A stretch of DNA of 41,913 nucleotides, from assembly GCA_002839795.1 (NCBI GenBank), contig PGYS01000009.1, positions 1 through 41,913 of the forward strand, in the 5' to 3' direction. The notes beneath the pieces are model-generated. The model was not told where the DNA came from. It did no database searches and saw only the letters and a program-made list of their open reading frames with translations. This DNA is from Ignavibacteriae bacterium HGW-Ignavibacteriae-3 (GTDB lineage Bacteria; Bacteroidota; Ignavibacteria; Ignavibacteriales; Melioribacteraceae). This document shows positions 33,062 through 41,185 of the stretch, in pieces (the stretch's first letter is position 1; every line of letters starts with the position of its first letter). The position numbers and the translations under genes are program-made.

Positions 33062-33686
33062 TGCAATACTTTGGTCATCGTACAAAGAAAATCCCACAAC
33101 GGATTTAAAGAAACAGATTGTCGTTACATATCTGAATCTTGTTCATTACGTAATTCATAAAACCAATCTCAATCAAAACGGAATTCTGGACAGAAGGGAT
33201 TTCTTTCAATTTGGTATAGAGGGATTGAGTGAAGCAATAGATCGGTTTGATCCTGATTACGGTACAAAGTTCGAAACATATGCCATACAGAGGATTCGCG
33301 GCAAAATATATGATGAACTAAGAAAATATACTGACAAGCACGAACATTCTGTTGAAGGAGTAAGCGGTACAAATTACTCCTTGTCTAGTATCTCTTTAAA
33401 CCAAACAATAGGTGACGAGGATGGTATGCAATACCAAGAAGTAATTCCCAGTCTGGCCGAAAAACCGGACGCTATTTTGGAAAAAAAGGATCTTAAACAG
33501 AAACTTATCGATATCATGAAAGAACTCGGTGAAAGAGAGCGCACGATTTTAAGTCTCTATTACTATGAAGAATTGAATTACAAAGAGATAGCTCAGGTGC
33601 TCAATATTACCGTCTCCCGTGTATCGCAGATCCATTCTAAAATAATAAGTGCACTAAAAATTAGGCTGGCAGAATATAATGCTTGA
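33054..33686 (+). CDS. fliA: Flagellar sigma factor FliA (sigma-28), apparently lacking sigma-3
   Basis: Sigma factor expected to direct late flagellar genes. Region 2 is intact: DFFQFGIEGLSEAIDRFDPDYGTKFETYAIQRIRGKIYDELRKY (about 49-92, in pieces). Region 4 is intact: LGERERTILSLYYYEELNYKEIAQVLNITVSRVSQIHSK (about 158-196). Between them only about 50 residues remain. The conserved sigma-3 segment that follows DELR in other FliA proteins (DWVPRS...) is absent, replaced by a short polar stretch, TDKHEHSVEGVSGTNYSLSS. Total length is 210 against about 240 in enterics. It overlaps genes on both sides by 8 nt. No FlgM gene is seen. Confidence 0.92.
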   Translation: MSNAILWSSYKENPTTDLKKQIVVTYLNLVHYVIHKTNLNQNGILDRRDFFQFGIEGLSEAIDRFDPDYGTKFETYAIQRIRGKIYDELRKYTDKHEHSVEGVSGTNYSLSSISLNQTIGDEDGMQYQEVIPSLAEKPDAILEKKDLKQKLIDIMKELGERERTILSLYYYEELNYKEIAQVLNITVSRVSQIHSKIISALKIRLAEYNA

Positions 33687-34551
33687 AGTTAAACCTCCTG
33701 AATTACGGGAACATATTAGAAGAAAACTCCAGAATATCGGAAATCTTCCTTCGCTGCCTCAGGTTATTACCGAAGTATCTATGATGCTCGACGATGAAAG
33801 AACAAACGCAAATGACTTGTGCAAAGTTATTTCCAGGGATCAGGGAATAGTGGCCAAATTGCTTGCTGTGGCAAATTCCCCCCTCTATGGTTTACCAAGA
33901 AGAGTTTCGACGGTGGAATTCGCGATAATAATAATAGGATTCGAGCACATCAAAAATATACTGGTAGCTCTGTCACTCGTTGAAGCATTCAAGACAAGAA
34001 ATTCTTCCGATTGGAATCAGAATGTTTATTGGACTCATTCCTTATTAACTGCGACAGCGGCAAAAAGAATCGCCGACGATCTCCGGTATCCGAAATCCGG
34101 TGAGGTTTTTACCGCAGGGCTGCTTCATGATCTTGGTCTTGCGGTCCTTCAGCGGTTTTTAAATTCGGACTTTAAAAAAATTATTCTTCTGAAAGAAAAA
34201 GAAGATATAACATTCCTGGCGGCGGAAGAAAAAATCCTCGGCTTTACTCACCAGGATATAGGCGAATTTTTACTGGAAAAATGGAATTTCCCTCCCTACA
34301 TAAACGAAGCGGTTCTTTGTCATCATAATCCTTCTTTATCAGAGAAAGGGCAGGTCCTTGCGTCACTTATACATTTAGCGGATTATATGACCCACAGACT
34401 TTCTATCGGGTCATTTGAATGGGACAACAGTTATGAATTAGACGAAAATATCGTCGACATTCTTGGCTTTGGAAGTTTTCAGTATCTGGAAGAGTTTATA
34501 AACGGCTATGAACAATTATTTAAAAGTCATCTTGAATCAATAAATCTATAG
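33679..34551 (+). CDS. HDOD domain signalling protein, first copy
   Basis: A 290-residue soluble protein of the HDOD family, HD-related output domains often tied to two-component and c-di-GMP signalling. The core begins LPSLPQVITEV, then SRDQGIVAKLLAVANSPLYGLPRRV. HD-type residues are retained: His120 (WTHS), His150-Asp151 (GLLHDLG), His191 (FTHQDIG), His215-His216 and Asp235 (HLADYM). No output DNA-binding or GGDEF domain is attached. Its start overlaps the fliA 3' end by 8 nt, and a paralogue follows 6 nt later. Function in the flagellar regulon is inferred only from position. Confidence 0.9.
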   Translation: MLEVKPPELREHIRRKLQNIGNLPSLPQVITEVSMMLDDERTNANDLCKVISRDQGIVAKLLAVANSPLYGLPRRVSTVEFAIIIIGFEHIKNILVALSLVEAFKTRNSSDWNQNVYWTHSLLTATAAKRIADDLRYPKSGEVFTAGLLHDLGLAVLQRFLNSDFKKIILLKEKEDITFLAAEEKILGFTHQDIGEFLLEKWNFPPYINEAVLCHHNPSLSEKGQVLASLIHLADYMTHRLSIGSFEWDNSYELDENIVDILGFGSFQYLEEFINGYEQLFKSHLESINL

Positions 34552-34557
34552 GATGTC

Positions 34558-35439
34558 ATGGAAACTATATCAATCGATTATTCGAAGAAACGGGAAAGAA
34601 CAGAATTGATTCTTAAGAAAGTGAATACACTTTCTCCAATTCCCAAAGTATTATCAGAAGTACTGGAACTGCTTAACGACCAGCAGACCAGTCCCCATAT
34701 GCTTGCAAAAATTATTTCAAAAGATCAGGGAGTTGTGCTTAAACTTCTTACGATAGCCAACTCGCCGTTCTACGGATTATCAAAGAGAGTGGCATCTATC
34801 GAATTTGCGATCATGATTCTTGGATATGATGAGATCAGGAATATTGTCTCCGCGCTTTCCCTGATGGAATCTATGAAGAACAAGAGCGATCAGTATCTAG
34901 ATCAGAAAAATTTCTGGATGCATTCATATATAACAGCAACGATCTCTAAAAAGATTGCTATGGATTTCGGGCTTGAAAAAAGCGGTGAAGCTTTTCTGGC
35001 CGGCCTGCTCCACGACCTCGGTATTTCCGTTGTTCATAGATTTATGCACTCGGATTTTGTGCACATTTGCGAATTGATCCAAAGCGGTGTGCCGTTTCTT
35101 GAGGCCGAAATACAGGTGCTGGGTCTCGATCATCAGGCAATTGGAGAAATGCTGCTGAAAAACTGGAACATCCCGGAATTAATTTGCGGCATCGTTAAAA
35201 GTCATCACACTCCAAATCAGTCTGCAAATGCGCCGGTTCTTTCTTCGGTAGTGCATCTGGCAGATTACATGACTCAGAAATTACAAATGGGAGATCTGAA
35301 GTGGGACGCTTCTATCGATCTTGATGAACACGTCTTCGCCAATCTGCATATCAAGGATCTTTCCGAACTGGGCAAATTTATTGACAGCTACAAAGAACCA
35401 TTGGTAGGTCAACTTGAGTCATTGAGGTATTTAATTTGA
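34558..35439 (+). CDS. HDOD domain signalling protein, second copy
   Basis: A 293-residue paralogue of the preceding protein, alike over its whole length: LSPIPKVLSEVLELLND, SKDQGVVLKLLTIANSPFYGLSKRV, GLLHDLG and HLADYM are in the same places. The same HD residues are kept (His122, His152-Asp153, His192, His216-His217, Asp236). It looks like an old tandem duplication, because identity is moderate. The TTG start of the next gene overlaps its stop (TTGA), so it is probably translated together with the degenerate kinase. Confidence 0.9.
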   Translation: METISIDYSKKRERTELILKKVNTLSPIPKVLSEVLELLNDQQTSPHMLAKIISKDQGVVLKLLTIANSPFYGLSKRVASIEFAIMILGYDEIRNIVSALSLMESMKNKSDQYLDQKNFWMHSYITATISKKIAMDFGLEKSGEAFLAGLLHDLGISVVHRFMHSDFVHICELIQSGVPFLEAEIQVLGLDHQAIGEMLLKNWNIPELICGIVKSHHTPNQSANAPVLSSVVHLADYMTQKLQMGDLKWDASIDLDEHVFANLHIKDLSELGKFIDSYKEPLVGQLESLRYLI

Positions 35440-36746
35440 GACTGATAAAAGAAAATACATCCGAATTCGAATCGTTCCACAAGTCGCTTCAGTATTTTAC
35501 AAAAAAATCTAAAGCGCAGGGCGACCTGAAACTGATCAGTTTTGAAAATCACAAAAACAATTTTGACCAGCTGGAAAAGTATTCTTTCTTTGCTCAGAAT
35601 TTGTATTCATTTCAGAAGAAAATTCAGAGTGTTGAAAGTGTGAGGGAATTGAATTCGATTTTTCAGGATTTCGTAACACGGATTTTGTCCTCAAAAGAAG
35701 TGGAAATATTTCTGTTTAATGATTCCCGAAGCAATCTGATTCCGCTTAACACGTCCGCAACCCAGCAGCATATGCATGTAGTTAATAAAGCATACAAGGA
35801 CGGAATTCTCGATTGGATATTCGAAACAAAAAAAGCAACAATAATTCCGGATCTAAATCTCCTTACTTCAAACGGATCCAAACTGAACCAGATTATTTTT
35901 CCGGTTTATGACAGAAAAGCCACTTACGGACTGCTTTCCGTGCTAACCTCCGCGGCAAGAGTGCAGGAAGATTCACTTGAAAACCAGTCAATTCAGATTC
36001 TTCTCAGCATGATCATTCCCATGATAATAACACTGAGACAGAAACAATCAATCAATAAGCTTTACCACGAGCTCCAGGTTTATCAATCAAAGATGAATAA
36101 CGATTTTGACATCTATGCTATCGGCGAGCTTGCAGAAGGGATTCTTGAAGAGATTGGTGAACCGCTTCAGGTTATTCTGAGCTATACTAACATGGTTGAG
36201 AACGAATACAGTGTTGATAATGAAGTAACGGATAAAATTAAGGAGCAGGTTAAAAAAATACATGAACTCACAAACCGTCTGGTAAAATTTTCGGGATTGA
36301 ATAAACCCCGCGCAGGCAGAAGCCAGCCCTGTGAAATAAACAAGGTTGTGCGTGAATTCAGAAATGTTATAAACGCCACGCTGAATAATCTTGGTATTGA
36401 ATGCGATTTGGACCTGGAAGAAAATATGCCTCCTGTTCTTAGCGATCCCAATGACATCAAGCAGATATTAACGAGTGTTTTCTCAATTATTAAAAGCGAA
36501 GCCAAAAAAGGCGGAGCTATTGTAATTCAGTCAAAGTATGTCAGAGAAAAAGTAGTCCTTTCCATCTTTACAACAGAACAGCTTCCCGTTCTTTCCGATT
36601 CAAAAAATATTAATTCGAATGTGACTGTAAAACTTATTAAGGAATTGATGAACAAAAATGAAGGCAAAGCGGAATTCAATTCGCTGCCGCTTAAAGGCGC
36701 AATTATCCATTTGAGTTTCCCGATGAAAAGGAGATTGAATTTATGA
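35436..36746 (+). CDS. Degenerate histidine kinase with GAF-like domain
   Basis: A 436-residue soluble protein. Residues about 60-205 resemble a GAF domain (VRELNSIFQDFVTRILSSKEVEIFLF; IFPVYDRKATYGLLSVL). The dimerisation helix then reads GELAEGILEEIGEPLQVILSY; in active kinases the same place reads G-x-A-H-E-I-N-N-P-L, so the phospho-acceptor His is Glu238. The ATPase-like part (about 300-436) lacks the N-box Asn residues (QILTSVFSIIKSEA), the DxGxG box and the GxGL box. It cannot be a normal kinase and may act as a scaffold or allosteric partner of the HDOD proteins. The start is TTG, overlapping the previous stop. Confidence 0.82.
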   Translation: MRLIKENTSEFESFHKSLQYFTKKSKAQGDLKLISFENHKNNFDQLEKYSFFAQNLYSFQKKIQSVESVRELNSIFQDFVTRILSSKEVEIFLFNDSRSNLIPLNTSATQQHMHVVNKAYKDGILDWIFETKKATIIPDLNLLTSNGSKLNQIIFPVYDRKATYGLLSVLTSAARVQEDSLENQSIQILLSMIIPMIITLRQKQSINKLYHELQVYQSKMNNDFDIYAIGELAEGILEEIGEPLQVILSYTNMVENEYSVDNEVTDKIKEQVKKIHELTNRLVKFSGLNKPRAGRSQPCEINKVVREFRNVINATLNNLGIECDLDLEENMPPVLSDPNDIKQILTSVFSIIKSEAKKGGAIVIQSKYVREKVVLSIFTTEQLPVLSDSKNINSNVTVKLIKELMNKNEGKAEFNSLPLKGAIIHLSFPMKRRLNL

Positions 36747-37315
36747 AACGGTTTCTTCTCTTCTTCCTTGTTGCCGCATCATTAATCAGCGGCCAGAATA
36801 TTTCAGACGATTCAAGCGGATCCGTTGCCGCCGCAGACAGCGTGAATATCGGCGATATTGTTAGAGAACAAATTGAACGCGCTAAAATGAGGCAATCAGC
36901 TGATATCGTTCCCGCTGCAGTACGCGAGGCAAATCTCGATATAAAAATCGAACCGGTTAAGATTGAAAAAAAACAGGCGCTCAGTTTTTATTATTCTCTG
37001 CCTCTTCATTATCAGATCTTTTTTGCCGGGTCAATTTTCGTGCTGTTTGTACTGGCCGTCAGGAGAACTGTTGCGCTAATAAAGAGACAGGCCTCCCGGG
37101 GTCTTAAAAATAAAATAGCACTGCTTAGGGAAGAAAAAGTGATTGTAAGGGCTAATTCAAAACTTGCGGCAATACGCAAAAAACTTAGAGGCAGGAGGCA
37201 GATTTATGATGATTCCGAAACGCAGTTATCTAAAGCTGCAAAGAATTTGAAAATTGCAAAAGGTGAATTGCTTCTTGCATCAAGATTGAAATTATATGAA
37301 TTAGGAAAAACGTAA
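36743..37315 (+). CDS. Unknown membrane protein upstream of flgF
   Basis: A 190-residue protein I do not recognise. It has a signal peptide (about 1-17, MKRFLLFFLVAASLISG), a polar segment of about 70 residues, one membrane segment (about 90-106, YQIFFAGSIFVLFVLAV), and a highly basic helical C-terminal half likely to form a coiled coil (KNKIALLREEKVIVRANSKLAAIRKKLRGR in pieces). The expected topology puts the basic coil in the cytosol and the N-terminal part in the periplasm. It overlaps the upstream gene by 4 nt and precedes flgF by 11 nt. Link to rod or motor assembly is inferred from position. Confidence 0.7.
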   Translation: MKRFLLFFLVAASLISGQNISDDSSGSVAAADSVNIGDIVREQIERAKMRQSADIVPAAVREANLDIKIEPVKIEKKQALSFYYSLPLHYQIFFAGSIFVLFVLAVRRTVALIKRQASRGLKNKIALLREEKVIVRANSKLAAIRKKLRGRRQIYDDSETQLSKAAKNLKIAKGELLLASRLKLYELGKT

Positions 37316-37326
37316 GAGAGGATGAT

Positions 37327-38037
37327 ATGATAAAAGGTATTTATACTGCCGGAAGAAGTTTGGTGCACAGAACAAAAAATATAGATGTGATTGCGAATAA
37401 CCTGGCGAATATCAGCACTACGGGATACAAGAGAGAAATCCCCTTCTCGGAAATCATTAATAGTGTGGGCGAAATCGGGACTAAAAAACTTTCCAGTCAA
37501 CTGCAGGGAGAAATAATCCAGACTTCCAATCCTCTTGATCTTGCATTGGACGGTCAAGGATTTTTTGCAACAAAGAATGAAGACGGAATGCTCGAATTAA
37601 CGCGCGACGGAAGGTTTAAAGTATCGGATGACGGTTATCTGATAGACAATAATAAAAGAAGAGTCTTAGGAAAAAACGGCGCGATCTCGATGGAAGAATT
37701 GATGCAGACTAAAGACGCACATATTCTTGTAACAAAGTCGGGTGAAATTAAAGTTGGCAATAAGACCATTGATCAGATACTTATTCTTGATGTTTACGAT
37801 GCAAGCGCGCTTCAGCGTTCAGGCGGGTCGAACTTTTTAATTGATGGCGAGCAGTATTTCGCGGCTAATGAAGATAATTACTCAGTCTCGCAGGGTTTTC
37901 TTGAGGGGGCAAATACAAATCCCATGATAGAAATGCAGGCGATGATTCAACTTAATAAAGAATATGAATCAACAACTAAAATTATGGCTGCGCTGGATAA
38001 ATCACTCGAGCAGGCAAATGAAATTGGAAAAGTATAA
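37327..38037 (+). CDS. flgF: Flagellar proximal rod protein FlgF
   Basis: A 236-residue rod protein. The N-terminal hook/rod motif is NIDVIANNLANISTTGYKRE; LDLALDGQGFFATK and LTRDGRFKVSDDGYLID are typical of the FlgF/FlgG group; the C-terminus has SQGFLEGANTNPMIEMQAMIQLNKEYE. It is shorter than the FlgG copy downstream and precedes it, so FlgF is the natural assignment. The start has GAGAGGATGAT directly upstream. Confidence 0.93.
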   Translation: MIKGIYTAGRSLVHRTKNIDVIANNLANISTTGYKREIPFSEIINSVGEIGTKKLSSQLQGEIIQTSNPLDLALDGQGFFATKNEDGMLELTRDGRFKVSDDGYLIDNNKRRVLGKNGAISMEELMQTKDAHILVTKSGEIKVGNKTIDQILILDVYDASALQRSGGSNFLIDGEQYFAANEDNYSVSQGFLEGANTNPMIEMQAMIQLNKEYESTTKIMAALDKSLEQANEIGKV

Positions 38038-38048
38038 AGGAGAATAAA

Positions 38049-38849
38049 ATGTCAGAGAGAGCTTTAAGAACAGCAGCTTCCGGAATGTATGCGCAGCAGA
38101 TTAACATAGAAGTTATTTCTAACAACATTGCGAACATTAATACAACCGGATACAAAAAGAACAAAGCCGATTTTCAGGATCTGATGTATCAGCAGGTTAG
38201 TATCAATCCTTTAACATCCTCCGCGCCCGGTGTTGAAGATACATCCACTACCAAAATACAGATCGGTAATGGTGTTAAACCCTCCTCCACAATAAAACTT
38301 TTTATGCAGGGTGATATTACTCCAACGAATAATCAGTTTGACGTGGCGATTCAGGGAGAAGGATTTTTCCAGGTCCGTAAAAATGACGGTTCTTTTGCCT
38401 ATACACGAGATGGATCGTTCAAAGTAAGTGCCGAGGGCAGAATTGTTACGGCAAGCGGATACACTTTGGAACCCGGAATTACTTTGAGCCCGGATATATC
38501 CAGTCTGTCAATTGGTAAAGATGGTACGGTTGCGGCAAATCTTCTTGACGGTAGTGTGACCGTCCTTGGAAATATCGAACTTGCCCGTTTTATGAATAAC
38601 GGCGGATTAATCGCTTTAGGAGACAATCTTTACTCCGAATCTTCATCTTCAGGCCAGCCGTTGCTCGGAACCCCCGGAGATCAGGGTTTCGGTGAAGTTC
38701 ATCAGGGATATCTTGAATCTTCAAATGTTGATATCGTTGAAGAAATGATTGCAATGATTGCCGCACAGCGCGCATACGAGATAAATTCCAAAACGGTTAA
38801 AACAGTTGAAGATATGATGTCTATGGCCAACAACCTTAAGAGAGCATAA
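38049..38849 (+). CDS. flgG: Flagellar distal rod protein FlgG
   Basis: A 266-residue distal rod protein. The N-terminus, ALRTAASGMYAQQINIEVIS and NNIANINTTGYKKNKADFQDLMYQ, and the C-terminus, VHQGYLESSNVDIVEEMIAMIAAQRAYEINSKTVKTVEDMM (in pieces), are diagnostic. It follows flgF by 11 nt with an AAGGAGA site, and flgA follows by 5 nt. Confidence 0.97.
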   Translation: MSERALRTAASGMYAQQINIEVISNNIANINTTGYKKNKADFQDLMYQQVSINPLTSSAPGVEDTSTTKIQIGNGVKPSSTIKLFMQGDITPTNNQFDVAIQGEGFFQVRKNDGSFAYTRDGSFKVSAEGRIVTASGYTLEPGITLSPDISSLSIGKDGTVAANLLDGSVTVLGNIELARFMNNGGLIALGDNLYSESSSSGQPLLGTPGDQGFGEVHQGYLESSNVDIVEEMIAMIAAQRAYEINSKTVKTVEDMMSMANNLKRA

Positions 38850-38854
38850 CTAAT

Positions 38855-39505
38855 ATGATTTGTCTGCTCTCAATATTGATAGGTTTTTTTACAGTTCAGA
38901 ATAACAGTCTTGATCTGCAGCTGAAAAAACATCTTAACGCTCAATTTAGCGATTATGCTAAATATGAATATCAGATTGTTCAGGCGCCAAGATCATATTC
39001 CCGCATAGAGATAAACAGTGAGAAAAAATCCAGACTGTCAAAAAATTATTTATATGTGCCGGTAAAAATTTATGATTCAAAAAAAATATTGAGTCTCTCG
39101 CTGTTAACTCTAAGAGTAAAGCTTTATAAAAAAGTGATGGTGGCAACAAAAGATATCAGCCGGAGTGAAATTCTTAATACGGCCTTTTTCGAAGAAAAGC
39201 TTGATGATGTGTCGATGTACGAAGGCAGAACTGTCAGTTCTGAAAATGATTTGAGAAATCTGAGAAGCAGAGTCCTTATTAAATCCGGAAGCATTCTTAC
39301 CGTTGATGCGATTGAACCGGTACCGGTTATTTTCAAAGGGGATAAGGTTACCCTCCATACCGGAAAAACCGGTGTGGATGTTGCGGTTGACGTCATTGCG
39401 CGGCAGGACGGATGTGTGGGTGACGTTATCAGCGTATACTCAAGCGGAAGCAAATTATTCAAAGGGAAAATAATTGACAAGACAACAATAAAATTGGTCG
39501 AATAA
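38855..39505 (+). CDS. flgA: Flagellar P-ring assembly chaperone FlgA
   Basis: A 216-residue periplasmic chaperone for the FlgI ring. A short hydrophobic N-terminus (MICLLSILIGFFTV) may serve as the export signal. The SAF-type domain contains VMVATKDISRSEILNTAFFEEKLDD, RVLIKSGSILTVDAIEPVPVIFKGDKVTLHTGKTGVDVAVDVIARQDGCVGDVISVYSSGS in pieces, the usual FlgA C-terminal pattern. It is placed between flgG and flgH, as in many clusters. Confidence 0.92.
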   Translation: MICLLSILIGFFTVQNNSLDLQLKKHLNAQFSDYAKYEYQIVQAPRSYSRIEINSEKKSRLSKNYLYVPVKIYDSKKILSLSLLTLRVKLYKKVMVATKDISRSEILNTAFFEEKLDDVSMYEGRTVSSENDLRNLRSRVLIKSGSILTVDAIEPVPVIFKGDKVTLHTGKTGVDVAVDVIARQDGCVGDVISVYSSGSKLFKGKIIDKTTIKLVE

Positions 39506-39506
39506 A

Positions 39507-40079
39507 ATGAAACGAAAAATAATTCTTTGCATTATGCTAATTGCTGGCGCAGTAAATGCCCAGGATATGCGCCAGAACGCATATGCTTCTCTTTTCTCCG
39601 ATCAGAAAGCAAACAGACAGGGAGACGCGCTCACTATAATTGTTCTTGAATCAACGCAGGCGTCCAATAATTCTGAAACAAATGCAGGGAGAAAAAGTGA
39701 TGTCGGCTTCGGCCTGTCCGGCGGTCTTGATAAAACAGCTTTGCCCAATGTGGATTTTAATGTCGGATCCAAAAATGATTTTTCAGGAAAAGGATCTACG
39801 CAAACAAGCGGGATTATCAGAACCAAAATAAGCGCAACCGTGGATTCTGTTTTGGCTAACGGCAATCTTTTGATAAGGGGCAGCAAGAAAATTATCATTA
39901 ATGGAGAAGAGCAGACAATTAAAGTGAAGGGAATTGTCAGGCCATCCGATATTTCGCCTGACAATGCAGTGCTATCATACAATATCTCTGATGCAGAATT
40001 GTCGTTTGAAGGCAACGGTATAATCAGCGATAATCAAAAACCGGGTTTATTAACCAAATTATTTCACTGGCTGTTTTAG
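39507..40079 (+). CDS. flgH: Flagellar L-ring protein FlgH, no lipobox
   Basis: A 190-residue outer-membrane ring protein. After a signal peptide (about 1-18, ending AVNAQ) the FlgH pattern appears: YASLFSDQKANRQGDALTIIVLESTQASNNSETNAGRKSDVGFG (in pieces) and ISATVDSVLANGNLLIRGSKKIIINGEEQTIKVKGIVRPSDISPDN. Classical FlgH is a lipoprotein with a Cys after the signal; here the only nearby Cys (Cys8, in IILC) is too early and lacks the small residue before it. The cleavage site looks like signal peptidase I. Confidence 0.94.
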   Translation: MKRKIILCIMLIAGAVNAQDMRQNAYASLFSDQKANRQGDALTIIVLESTQASNNSETNAGRKSDVGFGLSGGLDKTALPNVDFNVGSKNDFSGKGSTQTSGIIRTKISATVDSVLANGNLLIRGSKKIIINGEEQTIKVKGIVRPSDISPDNAVLSYNISDAELSFEGNGIISDNQKPGLLTKLFHWLF

Positions 40080-40087
40080 GTAAAAAA

Positions 40088-41185
40088 ATGAAAGTAAAAC
40101 TTCTATTTGTTCTCGTAATTTTATCTTTTGTGTACAATCCGGTTTATGCGCAGCGGATAAAGGATGTAGCGTATATGTCGGGTAAAAATTCCGAACAGGT
40201 AATCGGCTATGGAATTGTGGTGGGATTAGCGGGAACCGGAGACAGCTACCGGTCATCATTTACGGTCCAATCCGTAACCAGCATGCTGAAGAGATTCGGA
40301 GTAACTGTACCTCAAACAGATCTTAAAACAAAAAACGTAGCGGCTGTAATTGTAACAGCCACTCTTAATTCATATCTGAAATCAGGCGCCGAATTCGATG
40401 TAACCGTTTCATCAATGGGAGATGCAACAAGTCTTCAGGGCGGAACTCTGTTAATGACCCCGCTTTCAAGCATCAGGGGCGCCGTAATAGGGTATTCACA
40501 GGGAGCTATTTCAGTTGGCGGTTATGAAATTAATACTTCTTCAGGAAACAGACTGTCAAAAAATCATACTCTTGCCGGTCGTGTGCCGCGCGGCGGAACA
40601 TTGAAAGAATCTATGTCGGCAACCGAATTGCCGGTTGATGAAATTTCCGTATTTCTTAAAGAACCGGATTTAACAACATCGCAGAATATTACGTCAGCAA
40701 TTAATCAGAAGTTCGGCGGCGAAGTTGCCAAAGCGCTTGACGGAGCCGAGATTAAAATTATCGTTCCCCAGGATAAACAGGCTAATATTGTTGGATTTCT
40801 TTCTGATCTTGAAAACATAACGGTACAGGTAGATGACATCGCAAAAGTGGTTCTGAATGAAAGAACCGGCACAGTTATCTCCGGGCAAAATGTAAAAATA
40901 CAGCCGGTCACAATTACTCACGGAAGTTTGAATATTACCATCCGCAATTATCCGATTGTTTCTCAGCCCGAAGCTTTCTCCCAGGGAAAAACCGCAGTAG
41001 TTGATAATTTAGTTCCTTATGCTTCTCAGGATTCAACTAATACGGTTGCAATTCAGGGGGCAAGCAATGTACAGGAAGTAGCGGCGGCTTTAAATTCATT
41101 AAAGGTTTCTCCGCGTGATATAATTTCAATATTCCAGGCACTCAAAGAGGCCGGGGCATTAATGGCTGAATTAATAATAATGTAA
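40088..41185 (+). CDS. flgI: Flagellar P-ring protein FlgI
   Basis: A 365-residue periplasmic ring protein around the rod. Signal peptide about 1-21 (LLFVLVILSFVYNPVYAQ). Typical motifs: RIKDVAYMSGKNSEQVIGYGIVVGLAGTGDSYRSSFT, TDLKTKNVAAVIVTATL, GDATSLQGGTLLMTPL and VVLNERTGTVISGQNVKI, with VQEVAAALNSLKVSPRDIISIFQALKEAGAL at the end. It follows flgH by 8 nt and abuts the flgJ-like gene. Confidence 0.97.
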   Translation: MKVKLLFVLVILSFVYNPVYAQRIKDVAYMSGKNSEQVIGYGIVVGLAGTGDSYRSSFTVQSVTSMLKRFGVTVPQTDLKTKNVAAVIVTATLNSYLKSGAEFDVTVSSMGDATSLQGGTLLMTPLSSIRGAVIGYSQGAISVGGYEINTSSGNRLSKNHTLAGRVPRGGTLKESMSATELPVDEISVFLKEPDLTTSQNITSAINQKFGGEVAKALDGAEIKIIVPQDKQANIVGFLSDLENITVQVDDIAKVVLNERTGTVISGQNVKIQPVTITHGSLNITIRNYPIVSQPEAFSQGKTAVVDNLVPYASQDSTNTVAIQGASNVQEVAAALNSLKVSPRDIISIFQALKEAGALMAELIIM

